The notes under the pieces: model-generated
The model's database searches: none
What the model was told of the DNA's origin: nothing
Seen by the model: only the letters and a program-made list of their open reading frames with translations
In this document: one piece after another, positions 1 to 11,854 of the stretch
Layout of the letters: each line of letters starts with the position of its first letter
Position numbering within the stretch: position 1 is the first letter of the stretch
Position numbers and translations under genes: made by a program
Assembly: GCF_963675165.1 (NCBI RefSeq)
Contig: NC_087377.1
Span: forward strand, 3,254,978 to 3,318,977
DNA from: Halichondria panicea
Lineage: Eukaryota; Porifera; Demospongiae; Suberitida; Halichondriidae
DNA: 64,000 nucleotides
Reading direction: 5' to 3'

Positions 1-117
1 ACATTAATTAATTTAGCGTCATGCAGAGAGATGAAGGACAGTTACTTAGAGTCAAGAAGACACTTTTCCTTGTTGTTATATTTACACCGTCCATTTTTAT
101 CCATGATATGCATGCAG

Positions 118-1307
118 GCAATCGATAACCAAAGATGTACCACCACAAACCAACAGTTAGAGGTAAGAAGAATTTGATCATTGGAATTAACAGATGATTA
201 TGTGGATATGTATACAGACCACGTCTAACTACAAGGATGAGTTGGCTCCCTATATCTTAACTTGGCTCCCTGAGCTTGGTGAGCAACACGACTCTGGGTC
301 GTATGGATCTGTCTATCGTATTCAACTGTATGGAATTTGTTGTATTGCTAAACGAATTCATGACATCTTGCTTGGTCAAGGGAAAGAAAAAGGAGTGAAC
401 TTAGAGGATAAACGAGCAGCTTACTGCAAGTTTTATCACGAGTGTGTGTTTCTGAGTCGAATGCGTCACCCCAACATTGTCCAGTTCATGGGTGTGCACT
501 ACGGGCCACAGAGAGATTACGGGAGAGAGCTCACACTAGTTATGGAGCGTCTGTACATCAATTTGTACGACTGCTTACATCGCTATCCCAACATTGCAAT
601 GTGGCAAAAGGTGTCGATTCTTCTAGACATCTCCCAAGGTTTGCTCCACCTTCATTCTCGAGGTATTGTTCACCGCGATCTGACAGCTCCCAACATTCTC
701 CTCACAACGAGCTTTCATGCTAAGATTGCTGACCTTGGTGTCTCAAAAATTATCCAAGTTCGTGGTACTAAGCAAACCATGGCTCCTGGTAATCCTGACT
801 ATATGCCCCCTGAGGCACTAACCGAAATGCCTGTGTACGACTATGCTCTTGATATATTCTCGTTTGGCGTTATCATGCTCTTCGTGTTGAATCAAAAATA
901 CCCAAAGCCATATGAGGTTTCTCTTACTGTCACTGGCGTTCAACGAAAAGAAATTCAGATACAGAAACGAATGAAATGGATTGGCAAACTATCTCCAGAA
1001 AATCCAATGAGACAACTAATCTGCCGTTGTCTTCAGGACGAACCTCAAAAGCGACCATTATCTCAAGAGCTCAACTCAACTCTGATTCATTTTGCACAGC
1101 AGTTCCCAAAGCCGTTCGTAGATACTATTGAAATGCAAAGAACATTGGTAAGTTGTGTTCACAGCACTATCTTATTTTCCCTATTTGCCACCAACTCAGT
1201 GCAGAATTACTATTTACTGTGGACTAGCTTGCATTATTCAAAAGAGTGTATATAAGTGTGCTCATGTATTCCCATTGCAGAAACTACCCACGACTCTACC
1301 TGCGTAA
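118..1307 (+). CDS. Kinase gene A, TKL-like protein kinase, 5' end outside the window
   Basis: Only the 3' part is present: a short coiled-coil-type exon (118-162), the kinase exon (218-1147) and a last exon (1281-1307). All joins are phase 0 with GT-AG borders. The kinase domain shows the Gly loop SGSYGSVY, the ATP-binding Lys in CIAKRI, the helix-C Glu in YHECVFLSR, the catalytic loop HRDLTAPN, DLG in place of DFG, and MPPEAL in the APE position. The catalytic Lys, Asp and Asn are all present, so an active kinase is likely. HRDLTAxN fits neither the classic tyrosine-kinase loop (HRDLAARN) nor the usual Ser/Thr one; tyrosine-kinase-like (TKL) is my best placement. The last exon codes KLPTTLPA-stop, matching gene D. 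Exon 118-162 diverges from its counterparts in B, D and E. Substrate is unknown. Confidence 0.85.
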
Positions 1308-2525
1308 CACCAATTAAGGTTGCTACATTTTTTGATCAAATAATTCACGTAATTTCATATTTTATTTCGTGTGCTTTATTGAGTTATTACACTGCATTCA
1401 CATTGGTGTATTGTAATTCACTTGCCTTGTACTACAATTAGCTATAGAGTGCGTAACTATTCATTATCGTACTATAATGTGTATAACTATATACACATAA
1501 TAATTATTATTATACCAAATAGAAATAATTTATTAATGCAGAATTTATATTTCAGTATGCACATAATTAAAAATAATAATAATTCGTTCTAAAAACAATG
1601 TCCTCATGCAGAAGGGTTTAGGGGTATATAGGGATGCTAAACTATATAGACTGCATGGCCCACAATGCATGCACCCTGAAAGGATATATAGCTGAGCAAC
1701 AGTATAGGGGCTAATAATTATAGTAAGTATTATATGTCAAGTTTCTACCATGTATATATGCATGCATGTATACGAGTATAGATATATAATAGTCTACTGA
1801 GTATATAGTCTATACTGAGTAGAGCATGCAGCAGCTCACAGTGGAGAAAACGTCTGGATAATAATTCTACAATGAGATGCTCAATCTATTTTTGCAATTG
1901 CTTGGTATAATTATGGAGCCAATTAAAAGAATATACATCTTTGTTAAGTATAAGGGCAGTGGTTTTACATAATTATATCAAGATACAAAAGGTTTTCTAA
2001 TAACTATAATTAGTGTACAGCAACATAACTGCAATAGGTTGAAGCACTCATTATAGCAAGAGTATAGCTAATACTCAGTCTACATGCATATAGGAGCTTA
2101 AATGGTTTCAGGTTTGGGAATGCCCCTCAATTTTGCACATGCATGCGACATGCATAATTATGCATTGTGCACTTTTACTAGAAACTATACCCTATACAGT
2201 TGAGCCTCGGTTATCCAAATCCCGGTTATCCGAATCCTCGATTATCCGAATGCTAGAGCATAGTGCAATCTGAGCATGCGCAGTAGGAAATTGCCCACGT
2301 GGCTGGCAAAAAGAAGCCAGCTGGCATGTTTTGATTATCCGAATATTTCACTTACCCGAATGGGCCCGGGGACAAAGGTGTTCGGATAACCAAGGCTCAA
2401 CTGTAATACTTCAGCCTATACTAGACTATAATAGTTCACACACTAATTGCAGCAAGTATAGACTATATATAGACTAGAATAATTAATCAACTGACACTGC
2501 AAGTTATCTGTAGCTACCAGCAGAG
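1308..2525. other. Intergenic A-B
   Basis: No gene is supported here. The stretch is AT-rich with TATA and TGCATGCA runs and holds one pogo/Tigger-like MITE (2197-2403). Confidence 0.6.
2197..2403. mobile_element. pogo/Tigger-like MITE
   Basis: A 207-bp element with terminal inverted repeats: it starts CAGTTGAGCCTCGGTTATCC and ends with GGATAACC followed by a near-complement, GGCTCAACTG. It is flanked by TA on both sides (2195-2196 and 2404-2405). Repeated TTATCCGAAT motifs inside and a TA target duplication are typical of non-autonomous Tc1/mariner-pogo elements. There is no coding capacity. Confidence 0.85.
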
Positions 2526-5500
2526 ATGATCCAACCAATGGACCGGTACAACCAACCTCATCCTGGGATGATGACACGTCCACACAATGCATCACCAAGG
2601 AATCGAGTGGTTAGCAATTATACTATACGGTATACCGATAGATATGATTATCGCATTCATACACTTCATTTTGTAGCTTCAGTCTTTAGTTTGTATACTA
2701 TAGTATCCCATAGTATAATTATTACATCATAGCCACGTCTTGTATTTTTCAGACAGAAGAGTTTAGGAAGAGAGTGCAACAGTGGAACGGTGGTGACAAC
2801 ACATTATCAACTGTGAGGGGGAATGATCACTTTGGAAGACCAGTGGGTATAAATTCTACTGCCACTCGTAATAAGACTGTACTCAAATCAAGTCCAGAGG
2901 TGTGTGTATTATTTCATATTATGCTTTTAAGAGTCTATTGAAAGAAGTGAGCCGGCTATAGATGTGCATTGCCCTGCTTTTATGCACAATAACAAGAGTT
3001 CTTTGGGAGGAGTATACGCAACTCCAATAGACATGCAGTATACACTGGAGGAATTTTGTCTGACCTACGTCACAATACTCACTATAATTATTGTAACCGC
3101 AACCACTTTAGGTACAAGAATAACAATGCTTATAGGAACGGCCATGAATAACATCAGTGATATTCATCACTGATGTTATTCATTACAAACTTCCTACATT
3201 TCACAGCAACAGCATGTGCATGTGGTTGTGACGTAGGTGGGGCAGAATGCCTACTACAGTTTTAAGTGGAGTTGCATGTGTATTCTTATTATTATACTCT
3301 TGACGTGCTTATTAGCATTGATAACTCCACTCCGTCAGTTGCCTGATTATCGTATAGATATCGTTGCCATGCACATACACAACAGCAGCTGGCAGCAGCC
3401 TCAGACAGAGTTGAGCAGGAAGCTGGGAATACCAGGCCATCAATGTTTGGTGTGGCACTATGTTATACTGTGGCTAACGCTCCACCAGAACGTTCTGGAG
3501 TTAACGTAACTATGTATATGTGTAATTATTATTGAAGGTAATAATTGATTATATTCATAGAGTGAACTTGCGCAAGGATGGAAGAGGAGACCAAGAATTA
3601 ATCAGGAAAAGAGTCAGGTCATATCGGATAAAAATGAGAATATACTTGACTGTGTGAGTGCTTTGTAAAATAATGTATATAGGTCATTCATGACATTGTG
3701 CTTGTATATGAAAAACGCAGCATTTGTAGTTCACTTCTTGCATCGGACAAAACATATTATTATAGTACGTACACACCTCTGAATTTGTTGCACCTGACTC
3801 ACGACGAGCATATAATTATAGTATCATGCATGTATATCATTATTACTATATAGTATCATGTATATCAATTCGCTACAGGTTGATACCAATACTAATATAG
3901 CACCAATACAGGCTGCTGACAGTGAAGCACCAATCATCAAGCCAACAGATGTAAATCATAAAACTTCAGCTAGGCGCAGACCCACCCCCCCTCCCAAGCC
4001 AAAAAAGAAAATTTCGATCAAAAATAGTGACCAAACAGTAGTGAAACTACAAGATGCTCAGGTATCCCACACAAAATGTCTTCATGACGAAGGACAGATG
4101 ACTATTCAGGTATCGCAGAAATGAACGTATTTATATAGCACGTTTATTGGCATAATTATTGTATTGCCATGCATATAATACAGTCAGAGCTATAGCAGCT
4201 GGCACAGCAGCTTTAGGTAAGGTGTCATGACGTCACTTCTTGTATCGGACGAAAAATACGTAATAATTTACACACTCGGCTCTGAATTTGTACGCACCTG
4301 ACACGAGCATAATTATTATTACATGCAGTATCATGTATATATATTCGCTACAGGTTGATACCAACACCAACACAGCTATCGGTCCCCAAGTGAATATACC
4401 AACACAGGCTGCTGACACTGAAACACCGATCGTCCAGCCAATAGATGCAAAACCTAAAACTTCAGCTAGGCGCAGACCCACCCCCCCTCCCAAACCAAAG
4501 AAGAAAAGTTCAATGAAAAATAGTGACCGAACAGTAGTGGAACTACATGATTCTCAGGTATCCCTTACTGACACGAAATATCTTCATGACAAAGGACGGA
4601 TGACCATTCAGGTATTGCAGAAATTAATGATAAGGACAATCTATATAGTATGCTATTAGTATACGTGCCGTGTCGTTGGCATTCCTGTAATAAAAACACA
4701 TAAATAATAATTATGTTCAGCTTAATTTATTCAGCACACCCCACCCCCCACCCTCAAATCAAACTACAGAGGTTTAGCTGTGTATATAAACTATATATCG
4801 TATGAGTCTCACAAGAAAAGAGAGAAAAACAAAACAAAGGAGCGGCTTAAATCAATGCTGACACTATAAATGGCTTCTTATGAATATAAGGTTTCTTAAG
4901 TGGGTTTATCAGTTTAAAGTATACCCCTGATATAGCATCCACTCATTGTGGTCAGATACATACGTGCATTAAGTGTACTGAAGAGGTGAAGCATTAACGG
5001 CTAGATACTTCTGACGAAAACACAACTGCATGAGAATGTTCCCCCACTTCAGGAAATTGTAAAACCACAAGCTGCTGTGACCACTCAAGCAGGTGTTCAT
5101 GAACAACCACAACCACAACAAGCTTTGCTTGGTGAACAACAGATCACTAACGCTGGAAATGAAGGGTTTCCTACAACAAGAACACGAGCAAATCCTTGTG
5201 ATGTAGCTGTTGAACAATCTGCACTAACAGTTCAGAGTACAGAGTTAGAACAACTCCAGGCGAGAGAAGCTGCACATCAACAGGAAGTCGTAAAAATGAA
5301 ACAGGAGTACAAGGTTATAATAGTAGTTATGTGCAGTGTATTTAGGCCTGCGATTACATATTATATATATATACATGTCGTATATAATTATAGTGCCAAC
5401 AACTTGAAAACTTTGTCAGTATAATTATACAAACAGAAAAAAGAAAAAAACCTTAAAGATATATAAGTACAAGAAGATGGTCGATAATGTTGAAGCACAT

Positions 5501-7051
5501 TTGAATCGAAATTATCGGGTACATGCATGGGTGGCTGGCTCTGTTGTTGAGTTTTTACTGAGCCTTTTCCATCATTCAGAACTGAAATTCAATTTTCACT
5601 ATAATTGCAGGGTGAACTGAAGACACAACTGACTGACCACAATAATACATTGGCTGTCCTGACATCACAACTGGATGCAGCTAAGGTGGAGAATGCCCGT
5701 CTGCTTACATCAGCTGATCAGACTCGGTTGGATCATCAGAGACAGCTAGTGGAGTTACAACATGGTTTGAATCGTAAAGTCAAAGCTGATGAAAATGTAT
5801 ACAAAGTAATAGTAGTTGCACAAGACTATTATAGTATACCGGTATATAGAGACTACATGACTTAATAATATTACTATAGAGTAATATTATTAAGTATATC
5901 TTTGTCAGGCTAGCCTTCAACATCAGAAAGAAGTGGAGCAAAGGGCAAATCAACAATTTGAGGCAAGAAGATACTTTCTGTTGCTATTATAATTATTCAA
6001 TTTTCCAGGATATCTTTCAACATTATGAAAATGAAATCCAAAGGCTTACCACAAAAAACGAACAGTTAGAGGTATAAAATTATTATCTATTGCTGTATAA
6101 TCAATGTTTGATTTGTGACTACAGGCCAAGTCTAACTACAAGGATGAGTTGGCTCCCTACATCCTACCATATCTCCCTGAGCTTGGTGAGCAACAAGGCT
6201 CTGGGTCGTACGGATCTGTCTACCCTATACAACTGTATGGGATTTGTTGTATTGCAAAACGAATTCACGATATCTTGCTTGGTCAAGGGAGAGAAGAAGG
6301 AGTGAACTTAGAGGATAAACGAGCGGCTTACTGCAAATTCTATCACGAATGTGTGTTACTGAGTCGAATTCGCCACCCCAACATTGTCCAGTTCATGGGT
6401 GTGTACTACGGGCCACAGAGAGATTACGGGAGAGAGCTCACACTAGTTATGGAGCGCATGTACACGAATCTCGAGGACTGCCTGAAACAGTATAGTAATA
6501 TTGAAATGTGGTTGAAAGTGTCAATTCTTCTAGATATTTCCCAAGGCTTGCTCTACCTTCATTCTCGGGGCGTTGTTCACCGTGATCTGACAGCTGCTAA
6601 TATTCTCCTCACAACGAGCTTCCATGCTAAGATTGCTGACCTCGGTGTCTCAAGAATAATCAATGTCCACCATCAACAGTCGATGATTCCCGGGGCCCTC
6701 GGATATATGCCCCCTGAGGCACTGACTGAAATCCCAAAATACGGCTCTGCTTTGGACGTCTTCTCATTTGGTGTGCTAATTCTGTTTGTCGTTCTACAAA
6801 AATTTCCACAATACTATGACGATCTTGTCACTCCCGAGGGATTAATTCACAAGGAATCTCATATTCAAAAACGTTCGAAATGGATCAACATGTTGCCGTC
6901 AGATCATCCGTTTGTTCAATTAATTTGTGACTGCCTTCAAGATGTTCCTGAACGAAGACCCACCACTAACAATCTTAATTACATGCTGATTCAAATTGCC
7001 GCGATGCACCCCAAACCTTACCAAGATATTATCGATATGCAAAAGCGTTAG
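2526..7051 (+). CDS. Kinase gene B, coiled-coil TKL-like protein kinase
   Basis: Model of 12 phase-0 exons, about 835 aa: 2526-2609, 2753-2899, 3386-3505, 3561-3653, 3879-4109, 4354-4611, 5053-5313, 5444-5518, 5611-5805, 5909-5962, 6009-6071, 6125-7051. The start ATG matches the first exons of C, D and E (shared PGMxTxPH motif). Exons at 3879 and 4354 are tandem duplicates carrying RRRPTPPPKPKKK, a likely SH3-type ligand. Exons 5053-6071 are Gln/Glu/Leu-rich coiled coil. The kinase exon has GSGSYGSVY, Lys in CIAKRI, HRDLTAAN, DLG and MPPEAL. The start of exon 5053 is uncertain because the homologous exon is interrupted by stops further upstream. The donor at 5962 is GC (TTGAG|GCAAGAAG). The TAG stop falls three codons before the stop of paralogue E. 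A 3'UTR intron probably follows (AATG|GTGAGC to CTGCAG at about 7129). Likely a cytosolic signalling kinase with a scaffold-like N-terminus; partners unknown. Confidence 0.8.
4760..5052 (+). pseudogene. Decayed exons within an intron of kinase gene B
   Basis: The stretch at about 4764-4866 matches the last half of gene E exon 27900-28082 (shared AGGTTT, then TATGAGTCT and ACAAAGGAGCGG), but it carries an insertion and in-frame stops. At 4976-5052 the counterpart of the start of the exon that begins GGTACTGAAGAGGAG in E runs into TAA and is followed by a new polypyrimidine-AG acceptor at 5052. Gene B thus appears to have lost one Pro-rich exon and the first third of the next one. Confidence 0.6.
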
Positions 7052-7629
7052 CAACTTTAATGGTGAGCAAATAAAATTCTTATGTTACACGTGCATGTAA
7101 CATTAATGACTCTCATTTGTCCCTGCAGGCCCATGCACTCACTATGCCGTCCACCAGTGTAAAGTTAGTGTAAAGTCAGCAAGTTAAAATTACAGAAATA
7201 ATCCTCATGTAACATTAATGTTTATTAACTCTAAGTGTATTCATTCATTTTCCACTTTAATGTCCTGCTAAAATCAAATTAGCTATAGGTGCAGGTATAC
7301 CCGCTGCATGCGTATGCGGTACGATGATTATAAGGCTAAGCTATAATAATAAGTTTATATACGCAATGCATTGCTCGATCCAGTTCAGATGTTATAATCG
7401 TTTTCTTTTCGTATGAACCACCTAGTTCAAGAACTTGACAATTCTCATAGCAAATTGAAGCAGAGCAGACAATTTCTATCCACTGTCAGCATACTAGCTA
7501 TATACAGCAGTTTTAAGCACCTTTGCAACACACATGCACACACACACACACAATTAATGTACAAACCCACACTGTGGTTGGTACTGGATGTAAGAACCAC
7601 GAAATAAGCTGTGTCAGCATTTTATTATT
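7052..7629. other. 3' flank of kinase gene B
   Basis: About 100 bp just after the stop match the 3' flank of gene E (TTAATGACTCTCATTTGTC), including a likely 3'UTR intron acceptor. The rest is AT-rich with a short CA run at about 7530-7550. No other gene is seen. Confidence 0.6.
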
Positions 7630-9240
7630 CTATAGTATCTATAGTGTCCAACATGGTGTCTTGTGTAGTGACCAATAGTGTCCAATAGTGTCTTTTGGTA
7701 TCTAGATAATGTCAACAGTGGTTCAGTAGTGTCCGCGGTGTCTATGGTGTCCTATAGTGTCTATATGGTGTCCTACATGCAGCTTCTCAGTGGTGTTCAG
7801 TAGTGTCCGTGGTGTCTATGGTGTCCTATAGTTTCTCAGTGGCGTTCAGTAGTGCCCATGGTGTCCAATAGTTTCTCAGTGGTGTTCTGTAGTGCCCGTG
7901 GTGTCTATGGTGTCCTACAGTTTCTCAGTGGTGTTCTGTAGTGCCCGTGGTGTCCTATAGTGTCTATGGTGTCCTACAGTTTCTCAGTGGTGTTCTGTAG
8001 TGCCCATGGTGTCTATGGTGTCCTATAGTGTCTATGGTGTCCAACAGTTTCTCAGTTGTGTTCTGTAGTGCCCGTGGTGTCTATGGTGTCCTATAGTGTC
8101 TATTATGTCCTACAGTTTCTCAGTGGTGTTCTGTAGTGCCCATGCATGGTGTCTATATGGTGTCCTACAGTTTCTCAGTGGTGTTCTGTAGTGCCCGTGG
8201 TGTCTATGGTGTCTAACAGTTTCTCAGTGGTGTTCTGTAGTGCCCGTGGTGTCTATGGTGTCCACGGTGTCCAACAGTTTCTCAGTGGTGTTTTGCAGTG
8301 CCCGTGGTGTCTATAGTGTCCTACAGTTTCTCAGTGGTGTTCTGTAGTGCCCGTGGTGTCTATAGTGTCCAACAGTTTCTCAGTGGTGTTCTGCAGTGCC
8401 CGCGGTGTCTATTGTGTCCTTCAGTTTCTCATTGGTGTTCAGTAGTGCCTGTGGTGTCTATATGGTGTCCTATAATGTCCTACAGTTTCTCAGTGTGTTC
8501 TGCAGTGCCTGTGGTGTCTATGGTGTCCTACAGTTTCTCAGTGGTGTTCTGTAGTGCCCGTGGTGTCTAAAGTGTCTTATAGTGTCCTACAGTTTCTCAG
8601 TGTGTTCTGCAGTGCCCGTGGTGTCTATGGTGTCCTACAGTTTCTCAGTGGCGTTCAGTGTGCCCGTGGTGTCTATGGTGTCTTATAGTGTCTATGGTGT
8701 CCAACAGTTTTTCAGTGTTGTTCTGTATAGTGCATGTGGTGTCTATGGTGTCCTATGGTGTCCAACAGTTTCTCATTGGTGTTCTGTAGTGCCCGTGGTG
8801 TCTCTATGGTGTCCTATAGTGTCTATGGTGTCCAACAGTTTCTCAATGGTGTTCTGTGGTGTCTATGGTGTCCTATAGTGTGTATGGTGCCCTATAATGT
8901 CCTACAGTTTCTCAGTGGTGTTCTGCAGTGCCCGTGGTGTCTACAGTGTCCTATAGTGTCTATGGTGTCCTACAGTTTCTCATGCAGTGGTGTTCTGCAG
9001 TGCCCGTGGTGTCTACAGTGTCCTATAGTGTCTATGGTGTCCTACAGTTTCTCAGTGGTGTTCTGTAGTGCCCGTGGTGTCTATGGTGCCCTATAATGAC
9101 ATCCAACAGTTTCTCAGTGGTGTTCTGTAGTGCCCGTGGTGTCTACAGTGTCCTATAGTGTCTATGGTGTCCTACAGTTTCTCAGTGGTGTTCTGTAGTG
9201 CCTGTGGTGTCTATGGTGCCCTATAATGTCCTACAGTTTA
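7630..9240. repeat. Minisatellite, about 1.6 kb
   Basis: Imperfect tandem repeat built from the phrases GTGTCTATGGTGTCC, TACAGTTTCTCAGTGG and TGTTCTGTAGTGCCCGTG. Unit length varies from about 45 to 70 bp because sub-phrases are gained and lost. Open frames here (8298-9096) are by-products of the repeat. Confidence 0.95.
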
Positions 9241-9354
9241 CCGCTGAGAAACTCTCCACAGGCACTACTGAACACCACAGACAACAGTAGGACACTATTG
9301 TGCACCATAGACACCACGGGCATTATTGAACACCACTGAGAAACTGAAGGACAC
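9241..9354. repeat. Inverted minisatellite copies, left block
   Basis: The same repeat unit in reverse complement (GAACACCACTGAGAAACT, GGACACCATAGACACCAC). The minisatellite therefore turns around at about 9240, giving a large palindrome-like structure. Confidence 0.85.
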
Positions 9355-10301
9355 CAGGGGCGATCCTAGGATTCAGTCAATGGAGGTGCTCATTGCGCGC
9401 AAAGCGCGCCGCAAAATTTTAACCACGCCCACTTTCGGGGGTGTCACGCCCCTTTTGTCGGCAACGCCCACTGTTTTCTAGATGGTGCACAGTACTGACA
9501 GTATATACAACAGTGCAGTGCAGTACAGTGCCATCAGCAAATCAAGAATGTTTATGACCAGAAGCTCAATTCGCCTGGGATGGCAAACTCTAGCCAACTC
9601 TTCTTAAGGTATGTCAAATGTCAATGCAATCATGTCTAGTCTACTCTGTGTAAATGTAGAAGTGTAAGTGATGATAAACGTTTGTTCCTTTGCTTGATCT
9701 GACGACAGTCTTGATTCTTTTCTTTTCAGGCCACTAAAAGATTGATCAGCTTACCAGGAGGTGACAGGCAGCGTACAAAGTATGACCACCAGTACCTTGA
9801 TGTTGAGGAAAAGAGACTTTGTAGTTTACATTGCAAACATTGATTATTATTAATTTATTGTACATACATGTAGGCTTAATTATATAATTATACTATACAT
9901 TCATGTACCTCATGTACCTGATCCAAGAACCTTGTTGTGCTGCATGTTGTGAAGCAATCAAGTGTTCTATGTGTTTGATACAGCAAACCACTTCCTGCTG
10001 CCTAGCCTTATTATTGAGCCCCTCCCCACTCTTAGCTTTACTAGTTCCCGGATATCCCAGTAACGATCGAAGTTTTTTAGGCCAGCTTAGCTAGCTAGCT
10101 AGATCTAACTGGTATAAAGTTATTGTAACTATCACTATTAAGCTGTAGATAGCTGCAGTAAGTGTAGCTTCCTTCTAGCCAGCCAGTGATGGTTGAACTA
10201 TCTACTTGAGCTTCTCTGAGTCTGTATAGGGTGCTGGAGCACCAGAGTCTGGATGGGGGTGCTGGAGCAGCACCCTAAGCACCACCCTGTGTACGCCCCT
10301 G
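9355..10301. mobile_element. hAT-like non-autonomous DNA transposon
   Basis: A 947-bp insertion that interrupts the inverted minisatellite block. It starts CAGGGGCGATCCTAGGAT and ends TACGCCCCTG, giving a short terminal inverted repeat (CAGGGGCG/CGCCCCTG) of the kind seen in hAT elements. The host repeat contains GGACAC on both sides, so the exact target duplication cannot be fixed. No transposase frame is visible. Confidence 0.6.
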
Positions 10302-10455
10302 GACACTATAGGACACCACAGGCACTACTGAACACCACTGAGAAACTTTATAGGACACTATATAAACAACATGGGAACTATTGAACATCACTGAAAAACT
10401 GAAGGACACCATAGACACCACGGGAACTACTGAACGCCATTGAGAAACTAGGGAT
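10302..10455. repeat. Inverted minisatellite copies, right block
   Basis: Continuation of the reverse-complement repeat units (GAACACCACTGAGAAACT and relatives) after the hAT-like insertion. Confidence 0.8.
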
Positions 10456-10778
10456 TTTACCTAAAAAAAGGTCATAACTCTTTCTCAGCAGTCATGCAGC
10501 ATGCGCATCAGATAGCCTCATTGGGCATGTGCAGATCTGAGAATGCCAGGGGGGGGCTGCCCCCCGCTGTCTACGGCCCTGAAGTACAATAAGTCATCCT
10601 CAAAAGATTGCACCATGCATGCAGTGATTACTATAATTATACAACAAGTATATCACTGTTATCTGCAGTGAGAGGCCTGTTATATCAAATGATAGTTTTT
10701 TTGTCTATAGCTGTTCCTTAACTATCATTACTTTAATCACTTAGTCAGCAATATACGTATAGTTTTGAAACAATAATT

Positions 10779-11854
10779 ATGCCTCGAGGCGTAGCCGCAC
10801 GAGGGATACGACTGTGTGTGTGTGTGTGTGTCTGTGTGTCTGTTCCAGCTCAACAGTTGCAATGCGACGAAAGCTAACAGCTTCTATAGGCTTCTAGCCA
10901 CATTCTCTTGGATTTTGATTCGTGGATTAGCAAACTAAAGCTTCTTTCTCGAGTTATGGCTAGTTTGACTCTTGTACAACGAGTGTTGCAAGCGTGCGCT
11001 TGCTAATGCCTCTCGCCATGTTATGCTTTCGCTCAAAAAGTATTAGTGTTATATTAGTTTCTATAATGAATTTTATATTAAAGTTAGCTTATCTCACTGA
11101 GAAGAAAAGACTTGTTTACATGCATCTATTGTTGTTATTATTTATTGTATTATGTGGCTTACCAGGACCTCAAGAAAGAAGAAAATTGATTCTTCCAGGA
11201 TCTGTAGTTCAGTGTATATAATATCTAAGAAGAAAAGACCTGTGTACATGCATATTGTTATCTATACTGTTATATGGTAGTGTTTTGTGGCTTACCAGGC
11301 CCTCAAGACAAAGACGATTCTGCCAGGAGGATCTGGATCTGGATCTTGGATATTATTTTCTCACACATGGAGAATGAGCGCGCATGCGCATTACATCCAT
11401 AGGAATAATTAAAGGGTGTGTCCAAAGAGATCAATTTCACAAAATTAATGGCTACTATACTGTACTGTACTGCTAGCTAGCTGTTTTAACAGATATTTTT
11501 TGAGTATTGTAGCTAACAAAAAGCTAGCGCTTTAGTGCAAGGCTAACTCATATGTTCAATAGAAAGTTTGTGCGGACAGATGATGCTATGAAAGATTCTG
11601 AAGAGACTTGCAACAGCCTTCAATTCAATGTGAGTCAAACTAGCCATAACTCGAGAAAGAAGCTTTAGTTTGCTAATCCACTAATCAAAATCCAAGAGAA
11701 CGTGGCTAGAAGCCTATAGAAGCTGTTAGCTTTTGTCGCATTGCAACCGTTGAGCAGTTACAGCTGGAACAGACACACACACACACACAGACAGACACAC
11801 ACAGTCGAGTCAGCTTTACCATATCCCTTGTCGTGCGGCTACGCCTCGAGGCAT
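10779..11854. mobile_element. Foldback (long-TIR) element, complete copy
   Basis: The left end ATGCCTCGAGGCGTAGCCGC is the inverse of the right end GCGGCTACGCCTCGAGGCAT. Complementary arms of about 200 bp run inward, including GT/CA microsatellite arms at 10812-10840 and 11770-11800. The unique centre is about 640 bp and codes for nothing recognised. A second copy lacking the left arm lies at 48327-49174. Confidence 0.8.

Noticed and set aside
442..723. 93-aa ORF overlapping kinase A
   Set aside because: Out-of-frame shadow of a clear kinase exon.
8298..9096. Three long + strand ORFs in the minisatellite
   Set aside because: The residues are pure repeats of the unit (VFCSARGV, SYSFS), which is what a tandem repeat gives by chance; no start context.
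10994..11221. 75-aa ORF inside the foldback element as a transposase remnant
   Set aside because: No transposase motif, and the frame is not kept in the second copy (48.35 kb).
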